Below, in pieces: positions 36,088-45,244 of a stretch of 64,000 nt of DNA. Source of the stretch: Porphyromonas uenonis DSM 23387 = JCM 13868. GTDB lineage: Bacteria; Bacteroidota; Bacteroidia; Bacteroidales; Porphyromonadaceae. The notes beneath the pieces were generated by a model. That model was not told the origin of the DNA. It saw only the letters and a list, made by a program, of their open reading frames with translations, and did not search any database. Within the stretch, counting starts at the first letter, position 1. Every line of letters starts with the position of its first letter. The position numbers were made by a program, and so were the translations under genes. The DNA lies in assembly GCF_000482365.1 (NCBI RefSeq), contig NZ_AXVC01000018.1, positions 1 to 64,000 on the forward strand, given 5' to 3'.

Positions 36088-37707
36088 ATGAAACTGCAGC
36101 AATCTCCTCAGCGATATGATTACATCATCATAGGTGGTGGCCTAGCGGGGCTCTACTGTGCTTACTTTCTAGCGCAGCATGGATCGGTAGCCCTCATCGC
36201 TCGACGCACCATCGAGGAGAGCAACTCCTACTACGCACAGGGGGGAATGGCCGCTGTCACCGACCAGGAGGACTCGCCGACGGATCACTACGAAGACACG
36301 ATCGTAGCGGGGCGTGGGCTCTGTATCCCCGAGGCGGTCAAGGTGCTGACGGATGAAGCTCCCGATCGGATCAATGAGTTGATCCAGATGGGTATGACCT
36401 TCGACAGCGAGGATGGTCATCTAGCCCTCGGTCTAGAGGGAGGGCATCACCATCGTCGTATCCTCCACGCTGGTGGAGATGCTACGGGACGACTGGTGAC
36501 CACCTTTATGATCGAGCAGGTTCGGAAGGCACAGCACATTACGATCTTCGACCACCATAGTGCCGTGCAGGTACTACGCTCGGCTGACGGGTCACACTGT
36601 CAGGGGATAGTGACCTATGATGAGCGCGCACATCACTACGACACGATCCTCGCATCGGCTGTCGTACTAGCCACAGGCGGTGCGGCTGCGCTTTACTACC
36701 CAACGACCAATCCGCCTACAGCGCTAGGCGATGGGCTTTGGTTGGCCAGCGAAGTGGGTGCCGAGCTGATGGACTTGGAGTTTATCCAGTTTCACCCCAC
36801 AGCTCTCTATCTGCCGGGGTACGCCTCTTTTCTCATTAGTGAGGCGGTACGTGGCGAGGGTGCATACCTTGTGGACAAGCACGGAGATCGCTTTATGCCT
36901 GCACTACATCCCCTTGCGGAGCTAGCGCCGAGAGATGTGGTGGCGCGCAGCATTTTCCTCAAGATGCAGGAGGAGGGTAGTGACCACGTACGGTTGAGGC
37001 TGAGACACATTGACCCGAAGCGACTATTACAGCGCTTCCCCACCATCACGGAGCACTGTCGCCAGCTGGGACTAGACATAACGGACGAGATACCGGTGGC
37101 TCCCGCTGCGCACTACACGGTGGGGGGCATTGGGGTGGACCTCAACGGCTGCACTCGCCTGCCTGGGCTATATGCTGTCGGAGAGGTCTCCTCGACGGGA
37201 GTCATGGGCGCCAATCGCTTGGCTTCCAATTCGCTCATTGAGTGCATCGTCTTCGGCAAGCGGATCGCTAACTATGCGATCGCACACCAGACCACGCCTA
37301 CGGATACGGCATCACTAGCAGTTCCGACGAATCTACCAGACTTGTCGTGGAGCCTGGACAAAGAGCAACTCTATGCGCTAGAGCAGCAGGCAAAGATCAA
37401 TCGACAGATAGGCGACATCTTGATGAGCAAGGTGGGGATCATCCGCTCTAAGGCGGGCCTGACCGAGGCGCTACAAGCGCTACAGCATCTCTCCGACATG
37501 CTGGCAGAGGATGCGCAGCACAGTATCCACGCCTATACGACCCGCAGACGTGTAGAGGTGGCGCACATGATGGCACATGCAGCACTACTGCGTGAGGAGA
37601 GTCGTGGAGGTCACTACCGAAGCGACTACACAGAGACATTGCCTGAGAGCGAAGCTTATCGAACGAGGCTCCTCAATGGGCAGATAACACATCAACCAAT
37701 CAATTAG
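36088..37707 (+). CDS. nadB: L-aspartate oxidase
   Basis: NadB oxidises L-aspartate to iminoaspartate with FAD, the first step of de novo NAD synthesis. The 539-aa protein shows the FAD Rossmann motif YIIIGGGLAGLYCAYFLA (~11-28) and SNSYYAQGGMAAV. The substrate-site region LGLEGGHHHRRILHAGGDATG and the capping-domain stretch PAAHYTVGGIGVDLNG are also clear, as is GEVSSTGVMGANRLASNS near residue 370. The size is normal. It leads nadB-nadC-nadA. Confidence 0.97.
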   Translation: MKLQQSPQRYDYIIIGGGLAGLYCAYFLAQHGSVALIARRTIEESNSYYAQGGMAAVTDQEDSPTDHYEDTIVAGRGLCIPEAVKVLTDEAPDRINELIQMGMTFDSEDGHLALGLEGGHHHRRILHAGGDATGRLVTTFMIEQVRKAQHITIFDHHSAVQVLRSADGSHCQGIVTYDERAHHYDTILASAVVLATGGAAALYYPTTNPPTALGDGLWLASEVGAELMDLEFIQFHPTALYLPGYASFLISEAVRGEGAYLVDKHGDRFMPALHPLAELAPRDVVARSIFLKMQEEGSDHVRLRLRHIDPKRLLQRFPTITEHCRQLGLDITDEIPVAPAAHYTVGGIGVDLNGCTRLPGLYAVGEVSSTGVMGANRLASNSLIECIVFGKRIANYAIAHQTTPTDTASLAVPTNLPDLSWSLDKEQLYALEQQAKINRQIGDILMSKVGIIRSKAGLTEALQALQHLSDMLAEDAQHSIHAYTTRRRVEVAHMMAHAALLREESRGGHYRSDYTETLPESEAYRTRLLNGQITHQPIN

Positions 37708-37719
37708 CACACAAGAGGT

Positions 37720-38577
37720 ATGACTGATATATACAACAGCGAGGAGTTTGCCACCCTTATAGAGCTAGCTTATCGTGAAGATGCTCCCACGGGAGATCTA
37801 TCGACACGTTACCTACTGAGCGAGAGCGACCGAGCCATCGCCACACTGATAGCCAAGGACGACGGTATCATCTCTGGTCTGGATGTCGCTTATATGGTCC
37901 TCTGTCGGTGCACTCCGGAGGAGGAGATGACCTTTACATCAGAGTATGAGGATGGCGACGAGGTGCGCAAGGGCGATATATTGGCCACCATCGAGGCACC
38001 TTATGCGGACCTGCTACGGGCTGAGCGTATCATGCTCAACTTCCTCCAGCGTATGAGTGGCATCGCTACCTATACGTACCAATGTGTGCAATGCGTGGCA
38101 GGGACCAAGACGCGTATCCTAGACACGCGCAAGACTGTACCTGGACATCGACTCACGGACAAGATGGCAGTACGTCACGGTGGTGGTACGAATCACCGCG
38201 CTTCGCTCTCTGACATGGTGATGCTCAAGGACAATCACATCGCCATGGCGGGTGGCATCTTGCCTGCCGTGGAGGAGGTGCGTCCTCATCTACCTATCTC
38301 TATACGTATTGAGGTGGAGACCACTACGCTGGAGGAGGTGCAGGAGGCTATAGACGCTGGTGCTGACATCATCATGCTGGACAATATGGACCTGAAGACG
38401 ATGCGCCGTGCCGTCGAGCTCATCGATGGTCAAGCCGAAGTGGAGGCTTCGGGCAATATGACGGCCGAGCGCCTAGCTGCCGTTGCTGCTATCGGCGTGG
38501 ACTACATTAGTATAGGAGCACTGACTCACTCGGTACGCGCCTTCGACATTAGTATGAAGATCAAGCCGATCCAGTAG
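37720..38577 (+). CDS. nadC: Quinolinate phosphoribosyltransferase (carboxylating)
   Basis: NadC converts quinolinate and PRPP to nicotinate mononucleotide. In the 285-aa protein the active-site stretch TRILDTRKTVPGHRLTDK, then VRHGGGTNHRASLSDMVMLK with the phosphate- and substrate-binding basic residues, is typical. The barrel ends in VEASGNMTAERLAAVAAIGV and DYISIGALTHS. It begins 12 bp after nadB. Confidence 0.97.
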   Translation: MTDIYNSEEFATLIELAYREDAPTGDLSTRYLLSESDRAIATLIAKDDGIISGLDVAYMVLCRCTPEEEMTFTSEYEDGDEVRKGDILATIEAPYADLLRAERIMLNFLQRMSGIATYTYQCVQCVAGTKTRILDTRKTVPGHRLTDKMAVRHGGGTNHRASLSDMVMLKDNHIAMAGGILPAVEEVRPHLPISIRIEVETTTLEEVQEAIDAGADIIMLDNMDLKTMRRAVELIDGQAEVEASGNMTAERLAAVAAIGVDYISIGALTHSVRAFDISMKIKPIQ

Positions 38578-38632
38578 AGAGGCTTTAGCTCTTACACACA
38601 CTACCAACTACACACTAACTGACTACTTACAC

Positions 38633-39565
38633 ATGACACAACAACAGATAGAGGCTCTCTACGCAGAGATCCGTACGCTCAAGGAGCAGAAGAATGCGGT
38701 CATCCTGGCGCACTACTACGCTCGTCCTGAGATACAGCGCATCGCAGACCACCTAGGTGACTCCCTGGCGCTTTCTCAGATCGCTGGCGAGACAGAGGCT
38801 GACATGATTGTCTTCTGCGGGGTAAGCTTTATGGGTGAGACGGCAAAGATCATTTCGCCCAATAAGAAGGTGCTCTGCCCTGTACCACACGCTGGCTGTA
38901 CCCTCGCTGAGGGGGCTACCGCTGAGGGGATCAACACTTGGCGCGTCAAGCACCCCGACGGCATTGTCGTCAGCTATGTTAATACGACAGCGGCTGTCAA
39001 GGCGGTCACCGACTACTGTGTGACTAGTGCCAATGCGCTGAAGATCGTACGCGCCCTCCCCACGGGGCAACCTATCCTCTTTGGTCCTGACAAGAACCTT
39101 GGACAGTACATCATGAATGTGACGGGACGGGAGATGGATCTATGGCAGGGCGCTTGCTACGTGCACGCAGACATCACCTCCGAGCTGGTTCATACGATGC
39201 TGGATCGCTATCCCGAGGCGGAGATCTTGATACACCCTGAGTCGGTAGCGGCTAGCGACCAGTCGATCGTCGACAATCCTCGCTGTATCATCGGCTCTAC
39301 CACTACGATCATCAATCGTCCTGGTGTCTCTGACTTGAAGCAGTACATCATCGCCACGGAGCCTGAGGTCCTGGCTGAGATGACGAGACGCTATCCTGAC
39401 AAGGAGCTGATACCGATCCTCCCCGATCAGACTTGCGAATATATGAAGATGATCACCCTCGAGGGACTCCGCGACGCACTCCTCTACGAGCAGTACGAGG
39501 TGCATGTCGACGAAGAGCTTCGTCAGAAGGCGTGGCGCTCCATCGAGCGGATGCTCCAGTTCTAA
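38633..39565 (+). CDS. nadA: Quinolinate synthase
   Basis: NadA condenses iminoaspartate with dihydroxyacetone phosphate using a [4Fe-4S] cluster. The 310-aa protein has the three-fold pattern of NadA with AHYYARPEIQ, VFCGVSFMGETAKI, HPESVAASD and IGSTTTI. The cluster cysteines are probably Cys in CGVSF, CYVHADI-like and QTCEYMKM. Its size is normal. It is the last gene of the NAD operon, followed by a terminator. Confidence 0.97.
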   Translation: MTQQQIEALYAEIRTLKEQKNAVILAHYYARPEIQRIADHLGDSLALSQIAGETEADMIVFCGVSFMGETAKIISPNKKVLCPVPHAGCTLAEGATAEGINTWRVKHPDGIVVSYVNTTAAVKAVTDYCVTSANALKIVRALPTGQPILFGPDKNLGQYIMNVTGREMDLWQGACYVHADITSELVHTMLDRYPEAEILIHPESVAASDQSIVDNPRCIIGSTTTIINRPGVSDLKQYIIATEPEVLAEMTRRYPDKELIPILPDQTCEYMKMITLEGLRDALLYEQYEVHVDEELRQKAWRSIERMLQF

Positions 39566-39598
39566 AAGACTGTACTGGAGTCCAGCTATCTCAAAAAC

Positions 39599-39652
39599 AA
39601 GAGAAACGGATTAGTCGTCTTCCCTAGCGAAGGCGGTTAATCCGTTTCTTAT
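39599..39652 (+). terminator. Terminator after nadA
   Basis: GAGAAACGGATTA pairs with TAATCCGTTTCTT around GTCGTCTTCCCTAGCGAAGGCGGT, whose ends also pair, and TTATTT follows. It ends the nadBCA transcript. Confidence 0.85.
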
Positions 39653-39710
39653 TTACCCTCAAAGGGTCTTCCGAGCGAAATAACTAAACTTCAGCTAGAT
39701 AGCCAGCGCG

Positions 39711-39822
39711 ATCGGAATATTTGAGGCATTTCGGTCGGAACTTTTGTGGTGTTTCGATCGGAACATTTGCGGTGCGTGAGTCTGAAGTCTCTACGCTCAC
39801 ACGGAGCGCACGACTAACGAAA
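39711..39822. repeat. 112-bp direct repeat, left copy, flanking the ATPase gene
   Basis: Three ~23-bp units beginning ATCGGAA(T/C)ATTTG are followed by a ~45-bp part ending GGAGCGCACGACTAACGAAA. It matches 41216-41328 in the same orientation, with around 15 differences by eye. It lies just past the 3' end of the ATPase gene. Together with the terminator it fills 39566-39864. Confidence 0.85.
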
Positions 39823-39864
39823 GTTCCTCAAGTTATAACTGAGGAGATAGGCGATAAGATTCAA

Positions 39865-41160
39865 TTAATCCTTCAGACAAGCAAGAGGGATGACCTTAAC
39901 GCCATCTGGTCTGGTATAGGCCATTTGCCCACCTGTCAAGATAATCAAGAGATCTGGCTCCCTCAGGGGCACTTGTACCTCTTGTTTGTTGTTTCCCTTG
40001 ATGAGTCTATTTAATTCGAGAAGGTGCTCGGCGCCCTCGTCTATCTCTCTGCTTCCGAGTTTGCACTCTATAAGGGCATATCTACCATCTTCGAGATGAA
40101 GTACAATGTCCGCTTCGAGTCCATAGCGATCCCGATAGTATGAGACATGACTATTTAGATCCATCGTATATGCCCGTAAGTCGCGGATGCACATCTGCTC
40201 AAAGATGAAGCCGAATGTTTTCAACTGGACAGACATCGCCTCTGGAGAGATTCCTAGTGATGCTACCGCAATGGACGGATCACAGAAACTTCTTTTGGGA
40301 CTACTCCTGATGGCGGTTTTACTTCGTATTGCAGGACTCCAAGCATCAATATTCTGAATGATAAACAAGCGCTCGAAAGCTCTTTCGTAATCAGTAAAAG
40401 TGTCCATTGACCAGATAGCTTCTCCCGAGGATGAAACGTCTGATAGCAAGGTCTTCTTTTGTGCTAGTGTAGAGATATTTCGCGCATAGGATCTCAATAA
40501 GGACTCAGCGACCTTGCTGTCCCGCTGCTTCCCATCTATGCGAGAAACATCCTCGTCACACAAAGAGCGAACATAGTTTTTGGCAATCATCAGCTGCGCT
40601 TTTTTAGATCGAGCAAATAAAGATGCTGGCCACCCACCACGAGATGCAGCGAATATCAATTCCTCTATGGTTAGACTCGACCTCTTGCCATCGATATCAT
40701 AGTCAGCCTCATCAAAGAGCCTTTGCAAAGAGACCTCACCAGTGGACTCTCTCGACTCCCACAGACTCATAGGTAGCATCCGCAGCTTGGCTATTCTGCC
40801 AGTACCAGAGTGCAGTATCTCGGACTTATCTACAGTATTAGAACCTGTCAAGATAAACTGACCTGGGAGCCCCCTCTCATCAACTTGAGTACGTATAGCG
40901 TCCCATAGGATAGGCGCATCTTGCCACTCATCTATCAAGACTGGAGGCTCTCCTCTAAGCAAGAGAGAGGGCTTAGAACGAGCTGTAGCGAGATACTCGG
41001 CTCTCATATCTGTGTCTTGCATCTTAATGATGCTTTTAGCAACTTGAGTGGCAGTTGTTGTCTTACCACACCACTTAGGTCCTTCAATCAGAACTGCTCC
41101 AAAAGCTTCAAGAAGCTCACGAAGCATACGATCAGATGTTCTTTTGTAATACGCTACCAT
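39865..41160 (-). CDS. ATP-binding protein, AAA + DUF4143 type
   Basis: 431 aa from the ATG at 41160; the first two codons of the longer frame start with TTG. The N-terminal AAA domain has a P-loop variant GPKWCGKTTTA (~28-38) and Walker B VLIDEWQDAP, then a sensor-like GQFILTGSN. The C-terminal half is a DUF4143/PD-(D/E)XK-like domain with YGLEADIVLHLEDGRYALIECKLG (E-x-D ... E-x-K), a nuclease-like core. Members of this family are common accessory genes in anaerobes; their function is not settled. It is flanked by direct repeats. Confidence 0.88.
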   Translation of the reverse strand: MVAYYKRTSDRMLRELLEAFGAVLIEGPKWCGKTTTATQVAKSIIKMQDTDMRAEYLATARSKPSLLLRGEPPVLIDEWQDAPILWDAIRTQVDERGLPGQFILTGSNTVDKSEILHSGTGRIAKLRMLPMSLWESRESTGEVSLQRLFDEADYDIDGKRSSLTIEELIFAASRGGWPASLFARSKKAQLMIAKNYVRSLCDEDVSRIDGKQRDSKVAESLLRSYARNISTLAQKKTLLSDVSSSGEAIWSMDTFTDYERAFERLFIIQNIDAWSPAIRSKTAIRSSPKRSFCDPSIAVASLGISPEAMSVQLKTFGFIFEQMCIRDLRAYTMDLNSHVSYYRDRYGLEADIVLHLEDGRYALIECKLGSREIDEGAEHLLELNRLIKGNNKQEVQVPLREPDLLIILTGGQMAYTRPDGVKVIPLACLKD

Positions 41161-41180
41161 GTCCAAATAACCTTATATGG

Positions 41181-41211
41181 CAAAGTTACTAAACATCAAT
41201 CGAATAGACAA
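41181..41211 (-). promoter_or_regulatory. Promoter of the DUF4143 ATPase gene
   Basis: The minus strand has TTG at 41209-41211, a 20-bp spacer and TAACTTTG (TAnnTTTG) at 41181-41188, 20 bp before the ATG. The right direct repeat begins immediately upstream of the -33 site. Confidence 0.65.
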
Positions 41212-41215
41212 CACA

Positions 41216-41328
41216 ATCGGAATATTTGTGGCATTTCGATCGGAATATTTGTGGTGTTTCGGTCGGAACATTTGTGGTGCGTTGAGTCCGAAGTCGCCAC
41301 GCTCATACGGAGCGCAAGACTAACGAAA
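41216..41328. repeat. 112-bp direct repeat, right copy, flanking the ATPase gene
   Basis: This copy has three 23-bp units (ATCGGAATATTTGTGG + CATTTCG, and close variants) and the same ~45-bp tail as the copy at 39711-39822. It lies directly upstream of the ATPase promoter. The stretch 41329-41434 shows no further feature except the palindrome GCGTAAAGCGCTTAC. Confidence 0.85.
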
Positions 41329-41434
41329 TCTAAAGCGTAAAGCGCTTACTGGAAGTGGCTGGGAAATCCTTTTTGACTTATTGCTGGCCGATAAAAGTCT
41401 GAAAGGGGAGCCGTGTATAGCTGGAGATACAGTA

Positions 41435-42034
41435 CTAATACACGAATAGGCTGTCTGGAAGCACAGGTAGTCCTATGTCTTGTCTGAGACTGTCAGACAA
41501 TGCCTGATCTTTCTTTTGAGGATAGGGCTGTTGTAACCACTTTCGAAACCCCGAAAAGTACAACGTGCGTTTCTCCTTCATCACATAATACTTATCAAGC
41601 AAGGTGGCTGCAAATTCGGCAGATAGTCTACCTGCTTCCACCTCTCGCTTCAACAGATCGTAAGTATGAGGCTCTATCAACCTTTGAGGATTATGTAGTA
41701 AAACGGCAGGCAGGGCTTCTAACAGGTATCCGAAAGAGTCGTTGTACTTTCCTAAATCGTTGATATACCCATAATGCTCGATGAGCCAAATTGCCTTTGA
41801 AAAGCAGAGGCTATCAGTATGGAGATTGAAAGCCCGACTGTTTGTACGGTAAAGGCTGGAGTTGTCTCTAATCCCTTGATCTAAAGCTCTAATTTCAGCT
41901 AGTGTTATCGCAATACTATCCAATCGTGTGACCTCTGAGGTAAGCTTGCTCTGATGATTTGAATTGGTCGAAACAGGAGCACACGCTGTCAAGAGACAAG
42001 CGATAATTGTAAATGCAAACTTAATACGCCTCAT
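41435..42034 (-). CDS. Putative lipoprotein of unknown function
   Basis: 199 aa from the ATG at 42034 (MRRIKFAFTIIACLLTAC); the longer frame to 42115 has no signal. The lipobox LLTAC places the modified cysteine at ~18. The mature part is mostly helical with no repeats; recognisable stretches are LDSIAITLAEIRALDQGIRDN and LLEALPAVLLHNPQRLIEPH. It may belong to the DUF6624-like group of small secreted Bacteroidetes proteins, judging by LAEIRALDQGIR and DKYYVMKEKR, but I hold this loosely. It is not close enough to smpB to be certain of co-transcription. Confidence 0.72.
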   Translation of the reverse strand: MRRIKFAFTIIACLLTACAPVSTNSNHQSKLTSEVTRLDSIAITLAEIRALDQGIRDNSSLYRTNSRAFNLHTDSLCFSKAIWLIEHYGYINDLGKYNDSFGYLLEALPAVLLHNPQRLIEPHTYDLLKREVEAGRLSAEFAATLLDKYYVMKEKRTLYFSGFRKWLQQPYPQKKDQALSDSLRQDIGLPVLPDSLFVY

Positions 42035-42142
42035 ATACAGTCTGAGAGAACACACTTTCGTTAGTTGAACTATCCTATTTGCTTGCGAATCATGGGATGC
42101 TTGCGATGATGCCACTCGCTAGGATCTGTTCGTTATGGCAGG

Positions 42143-42613
42143 TCAGAAGCGCATCGCACGCTCCAGACGTCGCTTGTCCTCGCGGTCTCGTATGGAGGCG
42201 CGCTTGTCGTACTGCTTCTTACCTCGGGCGAGTGCAACGACCAGCTTAGCGAGTCCGCGCTCATTGATGAAGAGACGCACGGGGATGATCGTCTGCCCGG
42301 GGTTCTTCATCTCCTCCTCGAGCTTGCGTAGCTCCTTGCGGTTGAGTAGCAGCTTACGCTCCCGTCGCTCCACATGGTTATTGTAGGAAGCGTAGCTGTA
42401 CTCCGCTATATACATATTCTTGATCCACAGCTCCCCACGCGAGAAGTAGCAGTAGCTATCCACGAGAGCCGCTTTGCCCGCACGTATAGACTTGATCTCG
42501 CTGCCGACGAGTACGATACCTGCGGTGTACTGGTCGAGGAGCTCATAGTCATAGGTAGCGCGCTTGTTGCGTATGTTGATCGCTCGGGCGGATTGCTTGC
42601 CTTTCTTAGCCAT
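42143..42613 (-). CDS. smpB: SsrA-binding protein
   Basis: SmpB brings tmRNA to stalled ribosomes. The 156-aa protein has the oligonucleotide-binding barrel with [37 protein letters not shown] and [12 protein letters not shown]. The basic C-terminal tail follows ([29 protein letters not shown]). It starts 26 bp after serS. No tmRNA gene was seen nearby. Confidence 0.97.
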   Translation of the reverse strand: MAKKGKQSARAINIRNKRATYDYELLDQYTAGIVLVGSEIKSIRAGKAALVDSYCYFSRGELWIKNMYIAEYSYASYNNHVERRERKLLLNRKELRKLEEEMKNPGQTIIPVRLFINERGLAKLVVALARGKKQYDKRASIRDREDKRRLERAMRF

Positions 42614-42639
42614 AGGAGGTGTGGTTTAAGGGCGACTGT

Positions 42640-43914
42640 TTAGTCTATTTTGTCAAAGCCTGTGTAGGGTCTCAGAGCCTTGGGGATGATAATGCCCTCG
42701 GGGGTCTGATTGTTTTCCAGAAGCGCAGCGACAATGCGTGGCAGAGCGAGGGCGCTACCGTTGAGCGTGTGGCAAAGGGTGATCCCCTCCTCAGGGTCAC
42801 GGTAGCGACACATCAGACGGTTGGCCTGATAGCTCTCAAAGTTGGACACAGAGCTCACCTCGAGCCAACGCTCCTGCGCAGCTGAGAAGACTTCAAAGTC
42901 ATAAGTCATCGCACTCGTAAAGCTCAGGTCGCCACCACAGAGGCGGAGGATACGATAGGGGAGCTCAAGCTCCTCGACGAGGCTCTTGACATGTGCGATC
43001 ATCTTGTCAAGCTGCTGCCACGAGTGGTCGGGGCGGTCGATGGAGACGATCTCTACCTTGTCAAACTGATGCAAGCGGTTGAGCCCTCGTACGTCCTTGC
43101 CGTAGGAACCCGCCTCACGACGGAAGCAAGGTGTGTAGGCGGTGCAGCAGATAGGGAGCTGGTCTGCCTCGAGGATGACATCACGGAAGATGTTCGTCAC
43201 GGGTACCTCGGCCGTAGGTATGAGGTAGAGGTTGTCCAGCTGTGCGTGGTACATCTGCCCCTCCTTGTCGGGGAGCTGACCAGTGCCGATGCCAGAAGCC
43301 TCATTGACCATGATAGGTGGCTCCACCTCCTTAAAGCCTGCTGCGGTGGCTCTGTCAAGGAAGAAGTTGATCAAGGCACGCTGTAGTCTAGCTCCCTTGC
43401 CCTTGTAGACAGGGAAGCCTGCACCCGTGATCTTGACTCCCAGCTCGAAGTCTATGAGATCGTACTGCTTAGCCAGCTCCCAGTGTGGTAGCTTGGCCGT
43501 ATTCTCTAGGTTTGGCATCTCACCACCCGTAGCTACGCATAGGTTGTCCTCAGCAGAGGTGCCGTGTGGTACATCGGGGTGGGGCAGATTAGGCACGGAT
43601 AGTAGGAGCTGTCGCATGGTCTCCTCAGCCTGTCGCATGGTCTCCTCAGCCTGCTTAGAGATCTCCTTGAGCGTTTGTACCTCAGCTTTGAGCTGCTCAG
43701 CCTCTTCGCGGGCACCCGCTTTCATCTTCTCACCTATAGAGCGCGAGAGGGTCTTCTGCTGAGCTAGACTGTCGTCCTTCTTGTGCTGTGCGTCGCGTCT
43801 CAGCTTGTCCTGAGCGATGATAGCTGCTATGGGCTCTTCTGCGGGAAAGTGCTTGACTGCGAGCCTATCGATGACTCCCTGAGGGTCATCCAATATTTGT
43901 TTGATGGTAAGCAT
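42640..43914 (-). CDS. serS: Serine-tRNA ligase
   Basis: A 424-aa class II aminoacyl-tRNA synthetase. The N-terminal coiled-coil arm (residues ~30-110) contains a local duplication, ETMRQAEETMRQ. Class II motifs are visible: EVEPPIMVNE, TAEVPVTNIFRDVIL, and motif 2 CFRREAGSYGKDVRGLNRLHQFDKVE. Motif 3 lies near LNGSALALPRIVAALLENNQ. A TACCTTTG box is at 43975-43982. Confidence 0.97.
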   Translation of the reverse strand: MLTIKQILDDPQGVIDRLAVKHFPAEEPIAAIIAQDKLRRDAQHKKDDSLAQQKTLSRSIGEKMKAGAREEAEQLKAEVQTLKEISKQAEETMRQAEETMRQLLLSVPNLPHPDVPHGTSAEDNLCVATGGEMPNLENTAKLPHWELAKQYDLIDFELGVKITGAGFPVYKGKGARLQRALINFFLDRATAAGFKEVEPPIMVNEASGIGTGQLPDKEGQMYHAQLDNLYLIPTAEVPVTNIFRDVILEADQLPICCTAYTPCFRREAGSYGKDVRGLNRLHQFDKVEIVSIDRPDHSWQQLDKMIAHVKSLVEELELPYRILRLCGGDLSFTSAMTYDFEVFSAAQERWLEVSSVSNFESYQANRLMCRYRDPEEGITLCHTLNGSALALPRIVAALLENNQTPEGIIIPKALRPYTGFDKID

Positions 43915-43974
43915 TACCTATTCTTTAGTGATTACGTGTGAGGTGCTTGTCACGCCTAGCGACAAGCTATACTA

Positions 43975-43982
43975 CAAAGGTA
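43975..43982 (-). promoter_or_regulatory. Putative -7 box of serS
   Basis: The minus strand reads TACCTTTG, 60 bp before the serS ATG. The -33 site is unclear. Confidence 0.45.
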
Positions 43983-44013
43983 CAGTTTCTTCTGCATTTA
44001 TAGGCACAACCAA

Positions 44014-44045
44014 GGGAAGAACCCACATAAGAGTGAGTTCTCCCC
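44014..44045 (-). terminator. Terminator after secG
   Basis: GGGGAGAACTCAC and its partner GTGGGTTCTTCCC (minus strand) form a stem with a short TCTTA loop, ~50 bp past the secG stop and before the serS promoter. Confidence 0.7.
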
Positions 44046-44092
44046 TCATCAATATCTGACGAGCTACCTAGCTGGCGATGCCTTTTCAGGCT

Positions 44093-44500
44093 TTACTCAG
44101 CGGGCTGCGTAGCCTCGGGCTGTGCCTCAGGAGCTGGAGCAGGAGCAGGAGTCTCAGCTGCGGGAGCTGAAGCGCCAGCACCAGGTAGTGGTAGCGTAGC
44201 TTCAGGCTGCTGAGGTAGCAGAGGAGCGCTCTGCTGAGACTTCTCAATGAAGCTCTCGCCCTGGTTGTCCTGTACGTGAGGCTTGATGAAGAAAGAGCTG
44301 GCGATGCTGAGCACAACCATAGCTCCTGCAAGCGTCCAGGTTGCTTTCTCGAGGAAGTCGGTCGTCTTGCGTACCCCCATGTACTTATTGCTCTCGCCGA
44401 AGCCTGCTGCCAGACCACCGCCCTTAGAGTTCTGGACGATAACGATGAGAATCAGCAGGATAGCTGCGATGAGGATCAGGATGGTTAGAAAGATTTGCAT
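44093..44500 (-). CDS. secG: Preprotein translocase subunit SecG
   Basis: The 135-aa protein has two TM helices at the N-terminus (ILILIAAILLILIVIVQNSKGGGLA and a second ending in ASSFF). Between them is the conserved NSKGGGLAAGFGES-like loop. The tail is long and Ala/Pro/Glu-rich (ATLPLPGAGASAPAAETPAP), a common Bacteroidetes extension. It lies 24 bp after the TPR gene. Confidence 0.95.
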   Translation of the reverse strand: MQIFLTILILIAAILLILIVIVQNSKGGGLAAGFGESNKYMGVRKTTDFLEKATWTLAGAMVVLSIASSFFIKPHVQDNQGESFIEKSQQSAPLLPQQPEATLPLPGAGASAPAAETPAPAPAPEAQPEATQPAE

Positions 44501-44524
44501 GTCTACTATTCTATGAATGCGTAT

Positions 44525-45244
44525 TTATGAGTGAGAAGCATTATCGATTAGCTTCTCTAGAAAGTCCAATTGAACTGCAAAGTAACTAATTTTTTCTGGA
44601 AACTTCAAGCTTAGCCCCTCAATAATTTGTTTTGCTCGCTCGTAATGCCCCTGTTTGATGTAGATAGAGGCTAGTGTTTCGGTGAAAAGCATGTCGCTCG
44701 GTTCTGATTCATCCGAGGACGTCTCTGTAGGCTGTGGCGTGAAGGCAGGCGTAGGCTCGCTCTCGGCGGAGCCTGTGGGGAGTAGCCCCGAGAGTGTCAT
44801 GTCTGAGGGCTCCGACTCATACTCCGCAGAGGAAAAGTAGTCTGGGGTGCGCTCCTCCGTAGGAAGAGCCTCCGCAGAGTCATACTCCAGATCGTTCGAG
44901 AGAGGCCCCTCACGCTCAGCCACTTTGCGCAGATATTGGTCTACGAGTGCAAAGGAGTCAGATGGGTCGTGCGCTAGCACAGGTGTCAAGTCCTCCAGAG
45001 GCATGTGTAGTCGAGCCAATAGGTAGAGCTTCTCCCGACTAGGTAGGTGAGGCGCCCAGCGTTGTAGCTCTGCCTCGTAGCGCAGGTCGCCGAGGATCGA
45101 GAGATTGAGCAGGTAAAGCATGACGATGCTCTGCGCATAGGGATAGGTCTCCACCAGCTCAGCTAGTGGCGAGAGCGTGTGGCGACTGAGCTCCTCAGGG
45201 TGTGCCGTCAGCCTATTCAGCTCGTCTATCGTCATCGTCTCCAT
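44525..45244 (-). CDS. TPR-containing protein next to lptE and secG
   Basis: A 239-aa protein, probably cytoplasmic, with helical N-terminal half (DELNRLTAHPEELSRHTL, PYAQSIVMLYLLNLSILGD) and a low-complexity acidic middle. It ends in a clear TPR-like helix pair (ETLASIYIKQGHYERAKQIIEGLSLKFPE split across ~188-217). Genes of this kind lie between lptE and secG in related genomes as I recall. The function is not known. Its ATG overlaps the lptE stop by one base. Confidence 0.85.
   Translation of the reverse strand: METMTIDELNRLTAHPEELSRHTLSPLAELVETYPYAQSIVMLYLLNLSILGDLRYEAELQRWAPHLPSREKLYLLARLHMPLEDLTPVLAHDPSDSFALVDQYLRKVAEREGPLSNDLEYDSAEALPTEERTPDYFSSAEYESEPSDMTLSGLLPTGSAESEPTPAFTPQPTETSSDESEPSDMLFTETLASIYIKQGHYERAKQIIEGLSLKFPEKISYFAVQLDFLEKLIDNASHS

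Noticed and set aside
39711-39780. The 23-bp repeats as a CRISPR array
   Set aside because: Only three adjacent units per block, no spacers, and the block is duplicated as a whole.
42116-42142. A tmRNA gene next to smpB
   Set aside because: The gap is too small and none of the tmRNA ends or tag-like sequence was found around smpB.
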